64,000 bases of DNA from Brevibacterium sp. (GTDB lineage: Bacteria; Actinomycetota; Actinomycetes; Actinomycetales; Brevibacteriaceae). Location of the stretch: assembly GCA_030457025.1 (NCBI GenBank), contig JAKDSA010000008.1, positions 1 through 64,000 on the forward strand. The letters are read 5' to 3'. The position numbers and the translations under genes are program-made. Each line of letters begins with the position of its first letter. Position 1 is the stretch's first letter. The notes under the pieces are model-generated. The model searched no databases. It saw only the letters and a list, made by a program, of their open reading frames with translations, and was not told the origin of the DNA. Shown here piece after piece: positions 33,758-41,557 of this stretch.

Positions 33758-33807
33758 CACTCGGCGCCATAACCTCCCCGTGCAGCAGGAGGTGATGGCG
33801 CTAAGTG
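33758..33807. terminator. Long imperfect palindrome B (terminator-like)
   Basis: Arms of 20 bp, 33758-33777 and 33788-33807, match at 17 positions (CACTCGGCGCCAT with ATGGCGCTAAGTG outside, ACCTCC with GGAGGT inside) around a 10-base spacer. Its arms and spacer resemble palindrome A: both contain GCGCCNNAAC followed by TCCC and GCA in the centre. It lies between the convergent FNT and homocysteine methyltransferase genes. Confidence 0.6.
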
Positions 33808-33822
33808 TGCGTGGTGCTGCGT

Positions 33823-34869
33823 TCAGGCGGTGGAGCCCAGGGCGACGACGTTGTCGGCGAGGCGCTGGTTGTCGCCGTACATGAAGTGGTTCTTCATGTT
33901 CTCCGAGAACCGGCTGGCATCGGTGCTGAGCCCGACCGCCTCGGCGACCTCACGAATGTGCATCGGGGTCGCTCCACAGCACACGCCGATGTAGTTGACG
34001 CCCAAGTCGTAGGCTTCCTTCGCAAACGCTCCGATCTCATAGCGGTTCGTCTGCAGCGGGTCGAGAGCGGTGGGGAAGGTGCGACCGTGAGGGGAAGCCA
34101 CCTCGGCGCGGGGATCGGAGAGGTTGAAGAAGGTCGGCTCGTCCTGCGTCGTGCGGTAGGGGATGGGCAGGGCGCCGACGTGACAGGACACTGCCGCGCG
34201 GATCTCCTGCAGCCAAGGCAGCATCGTTGCAGGGCCGCGGAAGCAGTTGAGGCCGACGACGTCGACGCCCAGCTGTTCGAGTGTCTGCGCCGTCTCGACG
34301 ATGCCGACGCCGTCGGCCATCTGTTGGAAGGCCATCGGTGCCAGAGTGAGGACGACGGGCAGCCCGCTGGCCTTGGCGATCTCGGCCGCGGCGATGGCCT
34401 CACCGGCGAAGTAGAAGGTCTCGCCGATGATGAGGTCGGCGCCTTCGTCCACGGCCCAGCCCACCATTTCGGAAAACATGGCCCGGACCTCGGCCTGGCG
34501 GTCTGCGTTCTCCGGGTCCCAGATGTTCGAGTTCGAGATGTTTCCGGCCATGAAGTTGCCGGGCTTGCCATCCGCGACGCCGCGGGCGATCTGCAGGGCG
34601 GAGCGGTTGAGAGGTTCGAGCAGGTCCTCTTTGCCGATGACCCGCATCTTCTCGCGGTGGCCGTTGTAGGTGAAGGCTTCGACGATGTCCGAGCCGGCGC
34701 GCTGGAAGTCCACGTGCAGGGATCGCAGAGCGTCGGGGAATTCGAGCGCGACCTCGGGCACGAATTCGCCGGCGGACAGATAGCCGCGTTTCTCGAGTTC
34801 GAACAGGAAGCCTTCGGCGCAGATCACGGGCCCGGCATTGAGGCGTTCGGTCAAGGCGTTGGTGGTCAT
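33823..34869 (-). CDS. Homocysteine S-methyltransferase family protein (betaine-homocysteine type)
   Basis: 348 residues. A TIM-barrel methyltransferase with zinc-binding cysteines in VVGLNCFRGPATM and IGVCCGATPMHIREVAEA, the pattern of BHMT/MmuM/MetH N-terminal domains. Family segments GFLFELEKRGYLSAGEFVPEVALE, EAFTYNGHREKMRVIG and GNISNSNIWDP are close to betaine-homocysteine methyltransferases. It would transfer a methyl group from a donor such as betaine to homocysteine to form methionine. The donor is not certain. ATG 34869 is preceded by CGGAGAG. Nothing downstream is co-directional within 250 bp. Confidence 0.87.
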   Translation of the reverse strand: MTTNALTERLNAGPVICAEGFLFELEKRGYLSAGEFVPEVALEFPDALRSLHVDFQRAGSDIVEAFTYNGHREKMRVIGKEDLLEPLNRSALQIARGVADGKPGNFMAGNISNSNIWDPENADRQAEVRAMFSEMVGWAVDEGADLIIGETFYFAGEAIAAAEIAKASGLPVVLTLAPMAFQQMADGVGIVETAQTLEQLGVDVVGLNCFRGPATMLPWLQEIRAAVSCHVGALPIPYRTTQDEPTFFNLSDPRAEVASPHGRTFPTALDPLQTNRYEIGAFAKEAYDLGVNYIGVCCGATPMHIREVAEAVGLSTDASRFSENMKNHFMYGDNQRLADNVVALGSTA

Positions 34870-35141
34870 GAGTGCTCTCCGTACAGATGGTAGAGGACAG
34901 GAGGTTGAACTCGCTCAGGCTGAAGACCTGAACATTCGCATATAACCACGTTCGCCGCAGTTGCCGACCTGGCATCGACTTATTGAAGTCATATGACGGC
35001 AGGAGTCGCCTGTCGACGATCGTGCGGAGCCCCGCGCAGCGACTCCAGTGACTCAGGTGACCTGATTGCCTGAGGTGACTCGATTGCCTCAGGTGAGGCT
35101 GGAGCACCGGCGAAGACGCCTCTGCTCCTGCGCCCGGAGCG
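34870..35141. other. 272-bp intergenic region with an 18-bp tandem repeat
   Basis: Upstream of the homocysteine methyltransferase gene and downstream of the acyltransferase gene. GTGACCTGATTGCCTGAG (35057-35074) is followed by GTGACTCGATTGCCTCAG (35075-35092), 15 of 18 identical, plus a partial third copy. No SAM riboswitch or other recognised RNA element was found. Confidence 0.5.
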
Positions 35142-36221
35142 TCACTGGGAAGGCGAGCGCTGCGGGTGCCTTCCCAGCTTCGAGCGCAGCGGCCCGAACG
35201 GTGCGAGCAGCAGGCGGGTCACGGTCGAGGAGTACCAGCGCAGGGCCTTCTCGAACGGCGCCCAGGACAGCACATATGTGGTGAGCAGTGCCAAGGCGAG
35301 GCAGATGAGGAAGATCAGGGGAGCGCCGAGGACATCCGGACTGTCAGAGAGGAGAGGTTGGAGACCGCGGACGACGAACCCGTGGATGACGTAGATCGCC
35401 AGGCTGTGACGGCCGATCTTGGCAATGAGCGTGTCCTTGTCACCGACCCACATGAGCAGCATCAGGGTCATGAGCAGGGACCCGATGTTGATGATGAGTC
35501 GGAGGCCGACACCTTCTGGAACGCTGACATCGAAGTGAGCGAAGTTGAGGCTGCCGTAGAACCAATAGTGATCGACGCTGTCGAGGTAGAAGTAGCCGAT
35601 CGTACCCAGTGCGGCGGCTGTGAAGAACAGTTTCTGCCAGATGCGCAGGCTCCCGGCCCAGTCGAGGATCTGCTTGCCGTAGAGCTTGCCGATGACGAAG
35701 AAGGGCCAGAAGATCATGGATCGTGATGCCGATAGCTCCGTGTCGAGGATCGGCAGAATTCCGCCGAAGAGTCCCACCACCACCGAGGTGACGAGGATCG
35801 TGCGGGGGAATCGTTCGATGAATGGCACGGTGATGATCCAACAGGCCATCGACAGCAGGAACCATGAGTACCAGAACGGGGTGAGGAAGCTGTAGTCGGG
35901 ATCAAGGCCGACGATCCACATCCATCCCCACAGCAGCGGCAACACGGTGAACAGCAGGACCAGGAAGGTGAGAACGCGTTCGGGTAGTCGTGTCGATTTC
36001 GCCGTGATGCCGGCGAGGAAGACGAAGGCCGGCATGTGGAACGAATAGATGAGGTACATCGGCGCACTGAGGACATCATCATCCCATGGTGACGTCCTGG
36101 CCAGCAGGTGGCCGAGGACGACGGTGAAGATGAGGATGCCTTTGGCGCGGTCCAGTCTGTGATCTCGTGTGGGCACCTCGCCACGATAGCGTGTCCGGCG
36201 TAGAAATCGGAAAGTTCTCAT
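35142..36221 (-). CDS. Acyltransferase family (acyltransferase 3) membrane protein
   Basis: 359 residues with about ten membrane segments. The N-terminal block RDHRLDRAKGILIFTVVLGHLLART carries the conserved Arg-Asp and His of acyltransferase-3 (OafA-like) proteins, followed by MYLIYSFHMPAFVFLAG. These enzymes acetylate or succinylate surface polysaccharides or lipids using acyl-CoA. The target is unknown. An internal GTG giving VPTRDHRLDRAKG is an alternative start 15 codons in. Not obviously in an operon. Confidence 0.82.
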   Translation of the reverse strand: MRTFRFLRRTRYRGEVPTRDHRLDRAKGILIFTVVLGHLLARTSPWDDDVLSAPMYLIYSFHMPAFVFLAGITAKSTRLPERVLTFLVLLFTVLPLLWGWMWIVGLDPDYSFLTPFWYSWFLLSMACWIITVPFIERFPRTILVTSVVVGLFGGILPILDTELSASRSMIFWPFFVIGKLYGKQILDWAGSLRIWQKLFFTAAALGTIGYFYLDSVDHYWFYGSLNFAHFDVSVPEGVGLRLIINIGSLLMTLMLLMWVGDKDTLIAKIGRHSLAIYVIHGFVVRGLQPLLSDSPDVLGAPLIFLICLALALLTTYVLSWAPFEKALRWYSSTVTRLLLAPFGPLRSKLGRHPQRSPSQ

Positions 36222-36262
36222 TCTGCTGTGCAGCGGTGGACAGGCGCTGTTGAGCGTTCAGG

Positions 36263-38242
36263 CTATGTGCTGCTGGGCCTGACACTCCTTCGCTCGCCCC
36301 GATCAAGCAGGTAAGTGGCAGGCACTACAGACCCGATGCCGATCCCGATGACGACAGCAGTCAGCGTGAGCACGACGCCGGGTCCGACGCCGATGGACAC
36401 CGTGTCCACCATCGCCCAAGAGATTCCGAACAGTGCCGGCACAGCGCTCAGGGCTCCGAGACAGACCGCTGTGACACCGACGAATGTCCCTTCGATCAGT
36501 GCCATCGCCACCAGCTGATGTGAGGTGATTCCGGTCTGTCGCAGCAGTCGGAACTCCCGGCCGCGTGAACGTGTGATCATCACCAGAGTGTTCACCGCGG
36601 CAAGGCCGATGAAGATCAGCAGGAGGAGTGTCGCCCCGGTCGAGAGCGACTGCTCACCCGAGGCGTCTGCCTGGACGTCTGCCACATAGGCTGCGGTTGG
36701 AATCGGGCTCATTCCCTTCGCTCGCAGCGCCTGGGCGACATCGGCCTGGGCACCATCGTCGGTGGCGATGAGGATGTCCTGGTTCGCGGCGGAGGCGGCC
36801 CCGGGGAAATTCGACCCGACGAGGTAGTCACCGATCGCCGCCCCGCCCTCATACGTCGCGACGATTCTGGCCGGCACGACCTGATCGTCGCCGGCCTCGA
36901 TCTCGAGGGTCTCACCCACGGAATGCGCGAGCATCGTTGCAGCATCAGTGCTGATGGCAACCGTGTCCTCGTCGTCGAGTTCGGCTAAGGACCCGTCGGT
37001 GACATTCGGAGCAAGGACCTCCTCGCCGGCGAAGACGGTCAGCGGTGCCGACTCCCAGGACAGATCGTCGATGAACCCGATGCCGGTCGGCTCATCCGCA
37101 TCGGTGCGCACCGATGACATCACTTGGGCCGACACTCCCGCCGATTGCACCCCTGGGGTGTTCTCCACGACGGCGAGGTCTTGAGAAGCAGAGGCTTCGA
37201 TCACGAGATTCGCCCGGAGTGCGCTCTCAAGCTGCTCCTGTCCGGCACGAGCGCCGATGGCACCGGACCCGATCTGGACGAGTCCCAGTGCGAAGAGCAG
37301 CGCGAGTGGAACGATTGCCCCGGTCAACCTCCGGGAATGACCGCGCGCGGCGCGGACAGCCAGGATGAACGCAGGACTGTTGCCTCCGTGCAGGGGGCGA
37401 CCGCCGCCGTGCACGGAACGACCGCCGCCGTCCACGGGACGACCGCCATCGTGCACGACTTGCTCGGTCAGACGGGCGGCGCCGCTGACCAAGACCGGGC
37501 CGGCCAGTGCAATCGCGATGACGAAGAGGATCGCGGAGGAGGCAGCACCTGCAGAACCGGCGATTCCGCCGACCACCAGAGGAGCACATGCCGAGGCGAT
37601 GCCCGAGCCGGCCAGCACGAGGGCTCCGACCCTGCGCGACCGACCGATGCTCCCAGACTCCACGGTGCTGGCTCGTTTCGCTTCGGCCGCGCTCTGGCGG
37701 GTGACGGAACGAACCGCCAGCAGCGATGACAGGATGACTGTGCCTCCCAACACGCAGAGGACGCCGAAAGCTGTGGTCGGCGAAGACGCAGGTTCAAAAC
37801 CCGGCGGGACGAGACCACTGGCAGCCAGCGTCCGACTCACCCTCGGAGCGAGCAGGCTCCCGGCCACGATGCCCAAAGGCGTGGACAGGGCAAAGACGAA
37901 CAGCACCTCGGTGATGACCAGCCGACGGATCTGCTTCGGGGTGGCCCCGATGGTGCGCAGCAGTGTCAGCTGACCTGCGCGAGGACGCAGGGACTGGGTG
38001 AGGACAGAGGCGACGATGACGATGACGACGAGCACCGTGGTGCCGGCGAACGACGAGGCCACACTCAGCAGTCCGATGTCTCCGCGGGCATCTGACTCAC
38101 CGGCGAGAGAAATCCCGGACTGGATCCAGGTGCCTGTGGCGCTCAACAGCAGCGCAGCCAGGAAGAGTGTGATGGATCCAGAGAGCAGCGAAGAGCGGTG
38201 CACCCAGGCGGAGGAGCGGGCGAAGGCGATGGTCGTGCTCAT
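36263..38242 (-). CDS. FtsX-like ABC transporter permease
   Basis: 659 residues. Two FtsX-type modules, each with four or so membrane segments: SLLSGSITLFLAALLLSATG, SFAGTTVLVVIVIVASVLTQS and others in the first half, then GAIVPLALLFALGLVQIGSG and LLLLIFIGLAAVNTLVMI, ALCLGALSAVPALFGI and VVLTLTAVVIGIGIGS near the end. A large extracytoplasmic region (about 350-500) lies between. Such permeases act with a MacB/BceA-like ATPase in antimicrobial peptide resistance or lipoprotein export. ATG 38242 overlaps the ATPase stop (ATGA), confirming the partner. The start at 38308 is an over-extension. Confidence 0.88.
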   Translation of the reverse strand: MSTTIAFARSSAWVHRSSLLSGSITLFLAALLLSATGTWIQSGISLAGESDARGDIGLLSVASSFAGTTVLVVIVIVASVLTQSLRPRAGQLTLLRTIGATPKQIRRLVITEVLFVFALSTPLGIVAGSLLAPRVSRTLAASGLVPPGFEPASSPTTAFGVLCVLGGTVILSSLLAVRSVTRQSAAEAKRASTVESGSIGRSRRVGALVLAGSGIASACAPLVVGGIAGSAGAASSAILFVIAIALAGPVLVSGAARLTEQVVHDGGRPVDGGGRSVHGGGRPLHGGNSPAFILAVRAARGHSRRLTGAIVPLALLFALGLVQIGSGAIGARAGQEQLESALRANLVIEASASQDLAVVENTPGVQSAGVSAQVMSSVRTDADEPTGIGFIDDLSWESAPLTVFAGEEVLAPNVTDGSLAELDDEDTVAISTDAATMLAHSVGETLEIEAGDDQVVPARIVATYEGGAAIGDYLVGSNFPGAASAANQDILIATDDGAQADVAQALRAKGMSPIPTAAYVADVQADASGEQSLSTGATLLLLIFIGLAAVNTLVMITRSRGREFRLLRQTGITSHQLVAMALIEGTFVGVTAVCLGALSAVPALFGISWAMVDTVSIGVGPGVVLTLTAVVIGIGIGSVVPATYLLDRGERRSVRPSST

Positions 38243-38994
38243 TTCCTCAGCTCCATGACTCGAGCTGTGATCTCGGCTGGGCTCGGGCTCACCAGGTGCC
38301 CGGCCCACTGCCCGTCCGTGAGGAACAGGACCTGCTCCGCGGCCGCGGCGACGCTCGCATCATGGGTCACCAGCACTACGGTCTGGCCGACGGCCTTCGC
38401 GGTTGTCGAGAACACCTCGAGAACCTCGTCGCTGGTGTGGGAGTCCAATGCTCCTGTCGGTTCATCGGCGAAGACCACCCCGGGGCGAGTGAGGAGGGCG
38501 CGGACGATCGCAACGCGCTGAGCCTGTCCGCCCGAGAGCGCGGCGGGCAGTCGGTCCTCCATGCCGCCGAGACCGACCGCGTCGAGGAGGAAGTTCTCCC
38601 AGGCGAGGTCGGGTGCCGTTCCGGCCAGGAGGAGCGGGAGGCGGATGTTCTCGCGCACGGTGAGGTGATCGACGAGGTTGTAGGCCTGGAAGACGAAACC
38701 CACGTGGGTCCGGCGGAAGCGGGTGAGCCCGTCACGTGAGAGTCCCGCGATGTCGACGCCGTCGATGATGATCCTGCCGGAGTCGGGCGATTCCAGGCCC
38801 GCGATGCAGTTGAGCAGCGTTGACTTCCCTGACCCGGAGGGCCCCATCACTGCGGTGATGGATCCTGGAGCAAGCGCCAGAGAGACGTGGTTGAGAGCGA
38901 GGACCGAATCAGGCCCATTGGGGTAGGACTTCGACACGTCGATGACGCGAACGGAGGTCGTGGTTGTTCCGGTGGTCCCGGATATGTCATGCAT
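38239..38994 (-). CDS. ABC transporter ATP-binding protein (LolD/BceA-like)
   Basis: 251 residues. Walker A GPSGSGKSTLLNCIAGLESPDSG, Q-loop VFQAYNLVDHLTVRENIRLPLLL, signature LSGGQAQRVAIVRALL, Walker B VVFADEPTGALD and H-loop VTHDASVAAAA are intact. ATG 38994 follows AAGGAG. It partners the FtsX-like permease, to which it is coupled by an ATGA overlap. The adjacent two-component pair upstream probably regulates these genes, since such sets commonly cluster. Confidence 0.9.
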   Translation of the reverse strand: MHDISGTTGTTTTSVRVIDVSKSYPNGPDSVLALNHVSLALAPGSITAVMGPSGSGKSTLLNCIAGLESPDSGRIIIDGVDIAGLSRDGLTRFRRTHVGFVFQAYNLVDHLTVRENIRLPLLLAGTAPDLAWENFLLDAVGLGGMEDRLPAALSGGQAQRVAIVRALLTRPGVVFADEPTGALDSHTSDEVLEVFSTTAKAVGQTVVLVTHDASVAAAAEQVLFLTDGQWAGHLVSPSPAEITARVMELRK

Positions 38995-39200
38995 GGGGGC
39001 TCCTTCAAGCGGAAGTCGGCGGATCGATCGCCGTGTTTCCACCCTAGAAATCGCCCGTGAGATCCTCTAGCGCCGAGAGGTTGAACACCGAGGCTTGCAC
39101 CTTTCGATGGAGGCGGTTCGCTCCAGATCCAGCGTCGTCGCTGTCACCGGGCACATCCTGGACGAGCGGCAGACTGTGGCCCGATGTGCGGCGGCGCCGG

Positions 39201-39872
39201 TCAGCGCTGCTCAGGCACCGTGACGATCCGATTCTGGTAGGCCCACACCACGGCCTGCAGCCGGGAGCGCACGCCGAGCTTCGGCAGCATCCGCGCGAGG
39301 TGGGACTTCACCGTCGAGACTTCGATGACCAGTCTGCCTGCGATCTCCTCGTTGGACAGGCCCTCGGCCAGCAGCAGGAGGATGTCTCGCTCCCGTTCGG
39401 TCAGCACCTCGGAGGCGCGGGTTCCCGTGACGGGCTGCAATCTGCGTCGGTCCACGAACTCGCGGATGACTCGTCGGGTCAGCGCGGCATCGAGCGTTCC
39501 CTGACCGGAAGCGACCTGTCGCAGCGCCTGGGTGATCTGCTCAGGCGGCGAATCCTTGAGCATGAACCCGGAAGCACCCGCCTCGAGCGCACCGAACACG
39601 TATTCGTCGAGGTCGAACGTGGTGAGGATCAGCACCGGAATGTTCAGGTCGTGCTCGGGTGAGCTCAGCTCCTGAGTCACACTGATTCCGTCCCGGCCGG
39701 GCATGCGGATATCCACGCAGGCGACATCGGGGCGGTGCGCAGCCGCCAGGGCCACCGCTTCCTGCCCGTCGGAGGCGACCGCAACGACCTCGAAGGCCTC
39801 CTCGGAGTCGATGAGCGCGGCGAGCCCGGCGCGGACCAGGTACTGGTCATCGGCGATGAGGACGCGGATCAT
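39201..39872 (-). CDS. NarL/LuxR-family response regulator
   Basis: 223 residues. The receiver domain begins IRVLIADDQYLVRAGLAALI with the acidic pair, and the phosphoacceptor aspartate is in PDVACVDIRMPGRDGISV (about residue 54). The C-terminal LuxR helix-turn-helix is LTERERDILLLLAEGLSNEEIAGRLVIEVSTVKSHLARMLPKLGVRSRLQAVVWAY. It is phosphorylated by the adjacent kinase and probably controls the ABC transporter downstream. ATG 39872 overlaps the kinase stop. The gap to the ABC ATPase is about 206 bp. Confidence 0.92.
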   Translation of the reverse strand: MIRVLIADDQYLVRAGLAALIDSEEAFEVVAVASDGQEAVALAAAHRPDVACVDIRMPGRDGISVTQELSSPEHDLNIPVLILTTFDLDEYVFGALEAGASGFMLKDSPPEQITQALRQVASGQGTLDAALTRRVIREFVDRRRLQPVTGTRASEVLTERERDILLLLAEGLSNEEIAGRLVIEVSTVKSHLARMLPKLGVRSRLQAVVWAYQNRIVTVPEQR

Positions 39873-41134
39873 GAAGCGTCACCGACTTGCTGCTGAGAAC
39901 GGGTGGCATGGTCGGCGTCGCGGGGGAGACGCATGCGGACTTCCCACCCTCCTTCGAGAGTGGGTCCGTATTCGACGGTCGCTCCGACGAGTTCGGCTCG
40001 CTCTCGCATTCCGATCAGTCCGAGGCCGCTGCCGCTGGTCGCGGCCATCGACGGTGACGGATCATTGCGCACCCGCAGGGTCAGGGCCTCGTGGTCGCGG
40101 TCATCGATGTCGACTGCTGTCGCGGCACCTGGGGCGTGGCGGACCGTGTTGGCCAGAGCCTCCTGCACCATCCGGTAGCCCACGAGCTGGCTCAGCGGGC
40201 CGATGCCCTTCGCCAGCTCGGCGTCGGCACTGGAGTGAACCCTCACCTCGGCGTCACTCGGGCCGTTTTCGATCAGGCTGCGGATCGCCGAAATCGCATA
40301 CACCGCGGTCTCTGCGCCATCGTCCTCACGCAGGAGGCCCACCAGCCGGCGCAGGTCGTCGAGGACCAGCCGGCTCTGATCCCGTATCGCCATGGCACCG
40401 TCCTTCGCGTGTTCTGGAGCGGAGTCGACCTGCCGTTCGATGGCCGAAGCCATGACGGCGATCCCCGACATGTGGTGGGCAGCGATGTCATGGAGTTCCC
40501 TGGCCAGTGCGGTTCGTTCCCGGGCCACAGCGGATTCCGCGCGCGCATCTCGTTCTCTCACCAGCGCCGCCTGCTCGCTCTCCCGCGCCCTGCGAGCCTC
40601 TCTCCGGGTGAGGACGATCGCGGCCGCCCCGGCGGGAACCGCCACCACCACGAGCGCCTGGCCCAACGACGAGAGAGCGATGAGTGCTGGAGGCATCTCG
40701 ACTCCGGACAGGCCGGCGATGACGTACCCCAGGGCTGTGGCCAGAAGGGCGCCTGCCAGTGCAGATCCCAGGCGCGAGAGGTCGGCGTTCAGGATCGTGA
40801 CGAGAACCGTCGCAATGGTGGCGATGGCGGTGATGCTCAGCGTCTCCCAGGAGGCGACTGCGGCCAAGGGCAGGCCGGCTGTGGGGACGAGGACCATCGC
40901 CCACACCTGCACACGAGGAACCAGCAGCACGAGTGCCGCCTGCACGGTGGCTGTGGCAACTGCCACCCACCAGATCGCCGACAGAGGTGACGGCCAGGTC
41001 AGAGCCACCTCGGCGTCGGACAGAGTGAGGAAGGGGACCACCAGCAGCGCACCCATGCTCAGCAGCCACACCACAGGGGCGAGCATCGTGAACCTGTTCA
41101 CGGCGAACCTGTCGGTGCCCACGGACCGTCCCAT
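39869..41134 (-). CDS. Sensor histidine kinase (NarL-type, HisKA_3)
   Basis: 421 residues. Six or so membrane segments occupy the first 170 residues, with little extracytoplasmic sequence. The phosphoacceptor block ALARELHDIAAHHMSGIAVMASAIERQ is of HisKA_3 type and the ATPase ends in GSGLGLIGMRERAELVGATVEYGP. Kinases with this short-loop intramembrane layout usually sense envelope stress, such as antimicrobial peptides. ATG 41134 was chosen; the annotation could extend to 41170. It is coupled to the response regulator by an ATGA overlap. Confidence 0.9.
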   Translation of the reverse strand: MGRSVGTDRFAVNRFTMLAPVVWLLSMGALLVVPFLTLSDAEVALTWPSPLSAIWWVAVATATVQAALVLLVPRVQVWAMVLVPTAGLPLAAVASWETLSITAIATIATVLVTILNADLSRLGSALAGALLATALGYVIAGLSGVEMPPALIALSSLGQALVVVAVPAGAAAIVLTRREARRARESEQAALVRERDARAESAVARERTALARELHDIAAHHMSGIAVMASAIERQVDSAPEHAKDGAMAIRDQSRLVLDDLRRLVGLLREDDGAETAVYAISAIRSLIENGPSDAEVRVHSSADAELAKGIGPLSQLVGYRMVQEALANTVRHAPGAATAVDIDDRDHEALTLRVRNDPSPSMAATSGSGLGLIGMRERAELVGATVEYGPTLEGGWEVRMRLPRDADHATRSQQQVGDAS

Positions 41135-41190
41135 GAACCTATCTTTGCACAGCCCGTCGCGCCTCGGCATCGGTGTGAATGCGGCGGTGC

Positions 41191-41535
41191 TCAGCGTGCG
41201 CAGTCCACGCAGGTCGGTGCGTAGGGGCGAACCTCGAGCCGCGCCTCGGCGATCGGCTTGCCGCAGTCGGTGCAGATGCCGAAGGTGCCCTGATCAAGTC
41301 TCTGCAGTGCCTCGTCGATGGCGATCAGGCGCTCTTCGGACTGGTGCAGCAGAGTGTCTGCCTGCGACCGTTCGAAGGCAAGGGTCGCCCCTTCCGGGTC
41401 ATGCTCATCATCACTGTTGTCACCCTCGCGTGCGGCCGAGAGATCCTTGATGTCCGAGGTCAGGGAGCTGATGAGCGCCCTGGCATCGGACCCTTCGGCA
41501 TCGAGCAGCTCATGCATGCGTTCTGCGTCGACCAT
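41191..41535 (-). CDS. DksA/TraR-type zinc-finger protein
   Basis: 114 residues. The C-terminal zinc finger is GICTDCGKPIAEARLEVRPYAPTCVDCAR, with four cysteines in the CxxC...CxxC pattern, preceded by a coiled-coil-like helix with ERSQADTLLHQSEERLIAIDEALQRLDQGTFG. Homologues in actinobacteria are often small DksA-like or TraR-like proteins that contact RNA polymerase; their role is less established than DksA of proteobacteria. ATG 41535 sits 22 bases from the ABC-F stop. Function in ppGpp response cannot be assumed. Confidence 0.8.
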   Translation of the reverse strand: MVDAERMHELLDAEGSDARALISSLTSDIKDLSAAREGDNSDDEHDPEGATLAFERSQADTLLHQSEERLIAIDEALQRLDQGTFGICTDCGKPIAEARLEVRPYAPTCVDCAR

Positions 41536-41557
41536 CAGCTTCCCTTCCCGTTGATCA

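Noticed and set aside
34870-35141. SAM riboswitch before the homocysteine methyltransferase gene
   Set aside because: No SAM-I or SAM-II/IV core found; the region contains only short tandem repeats.
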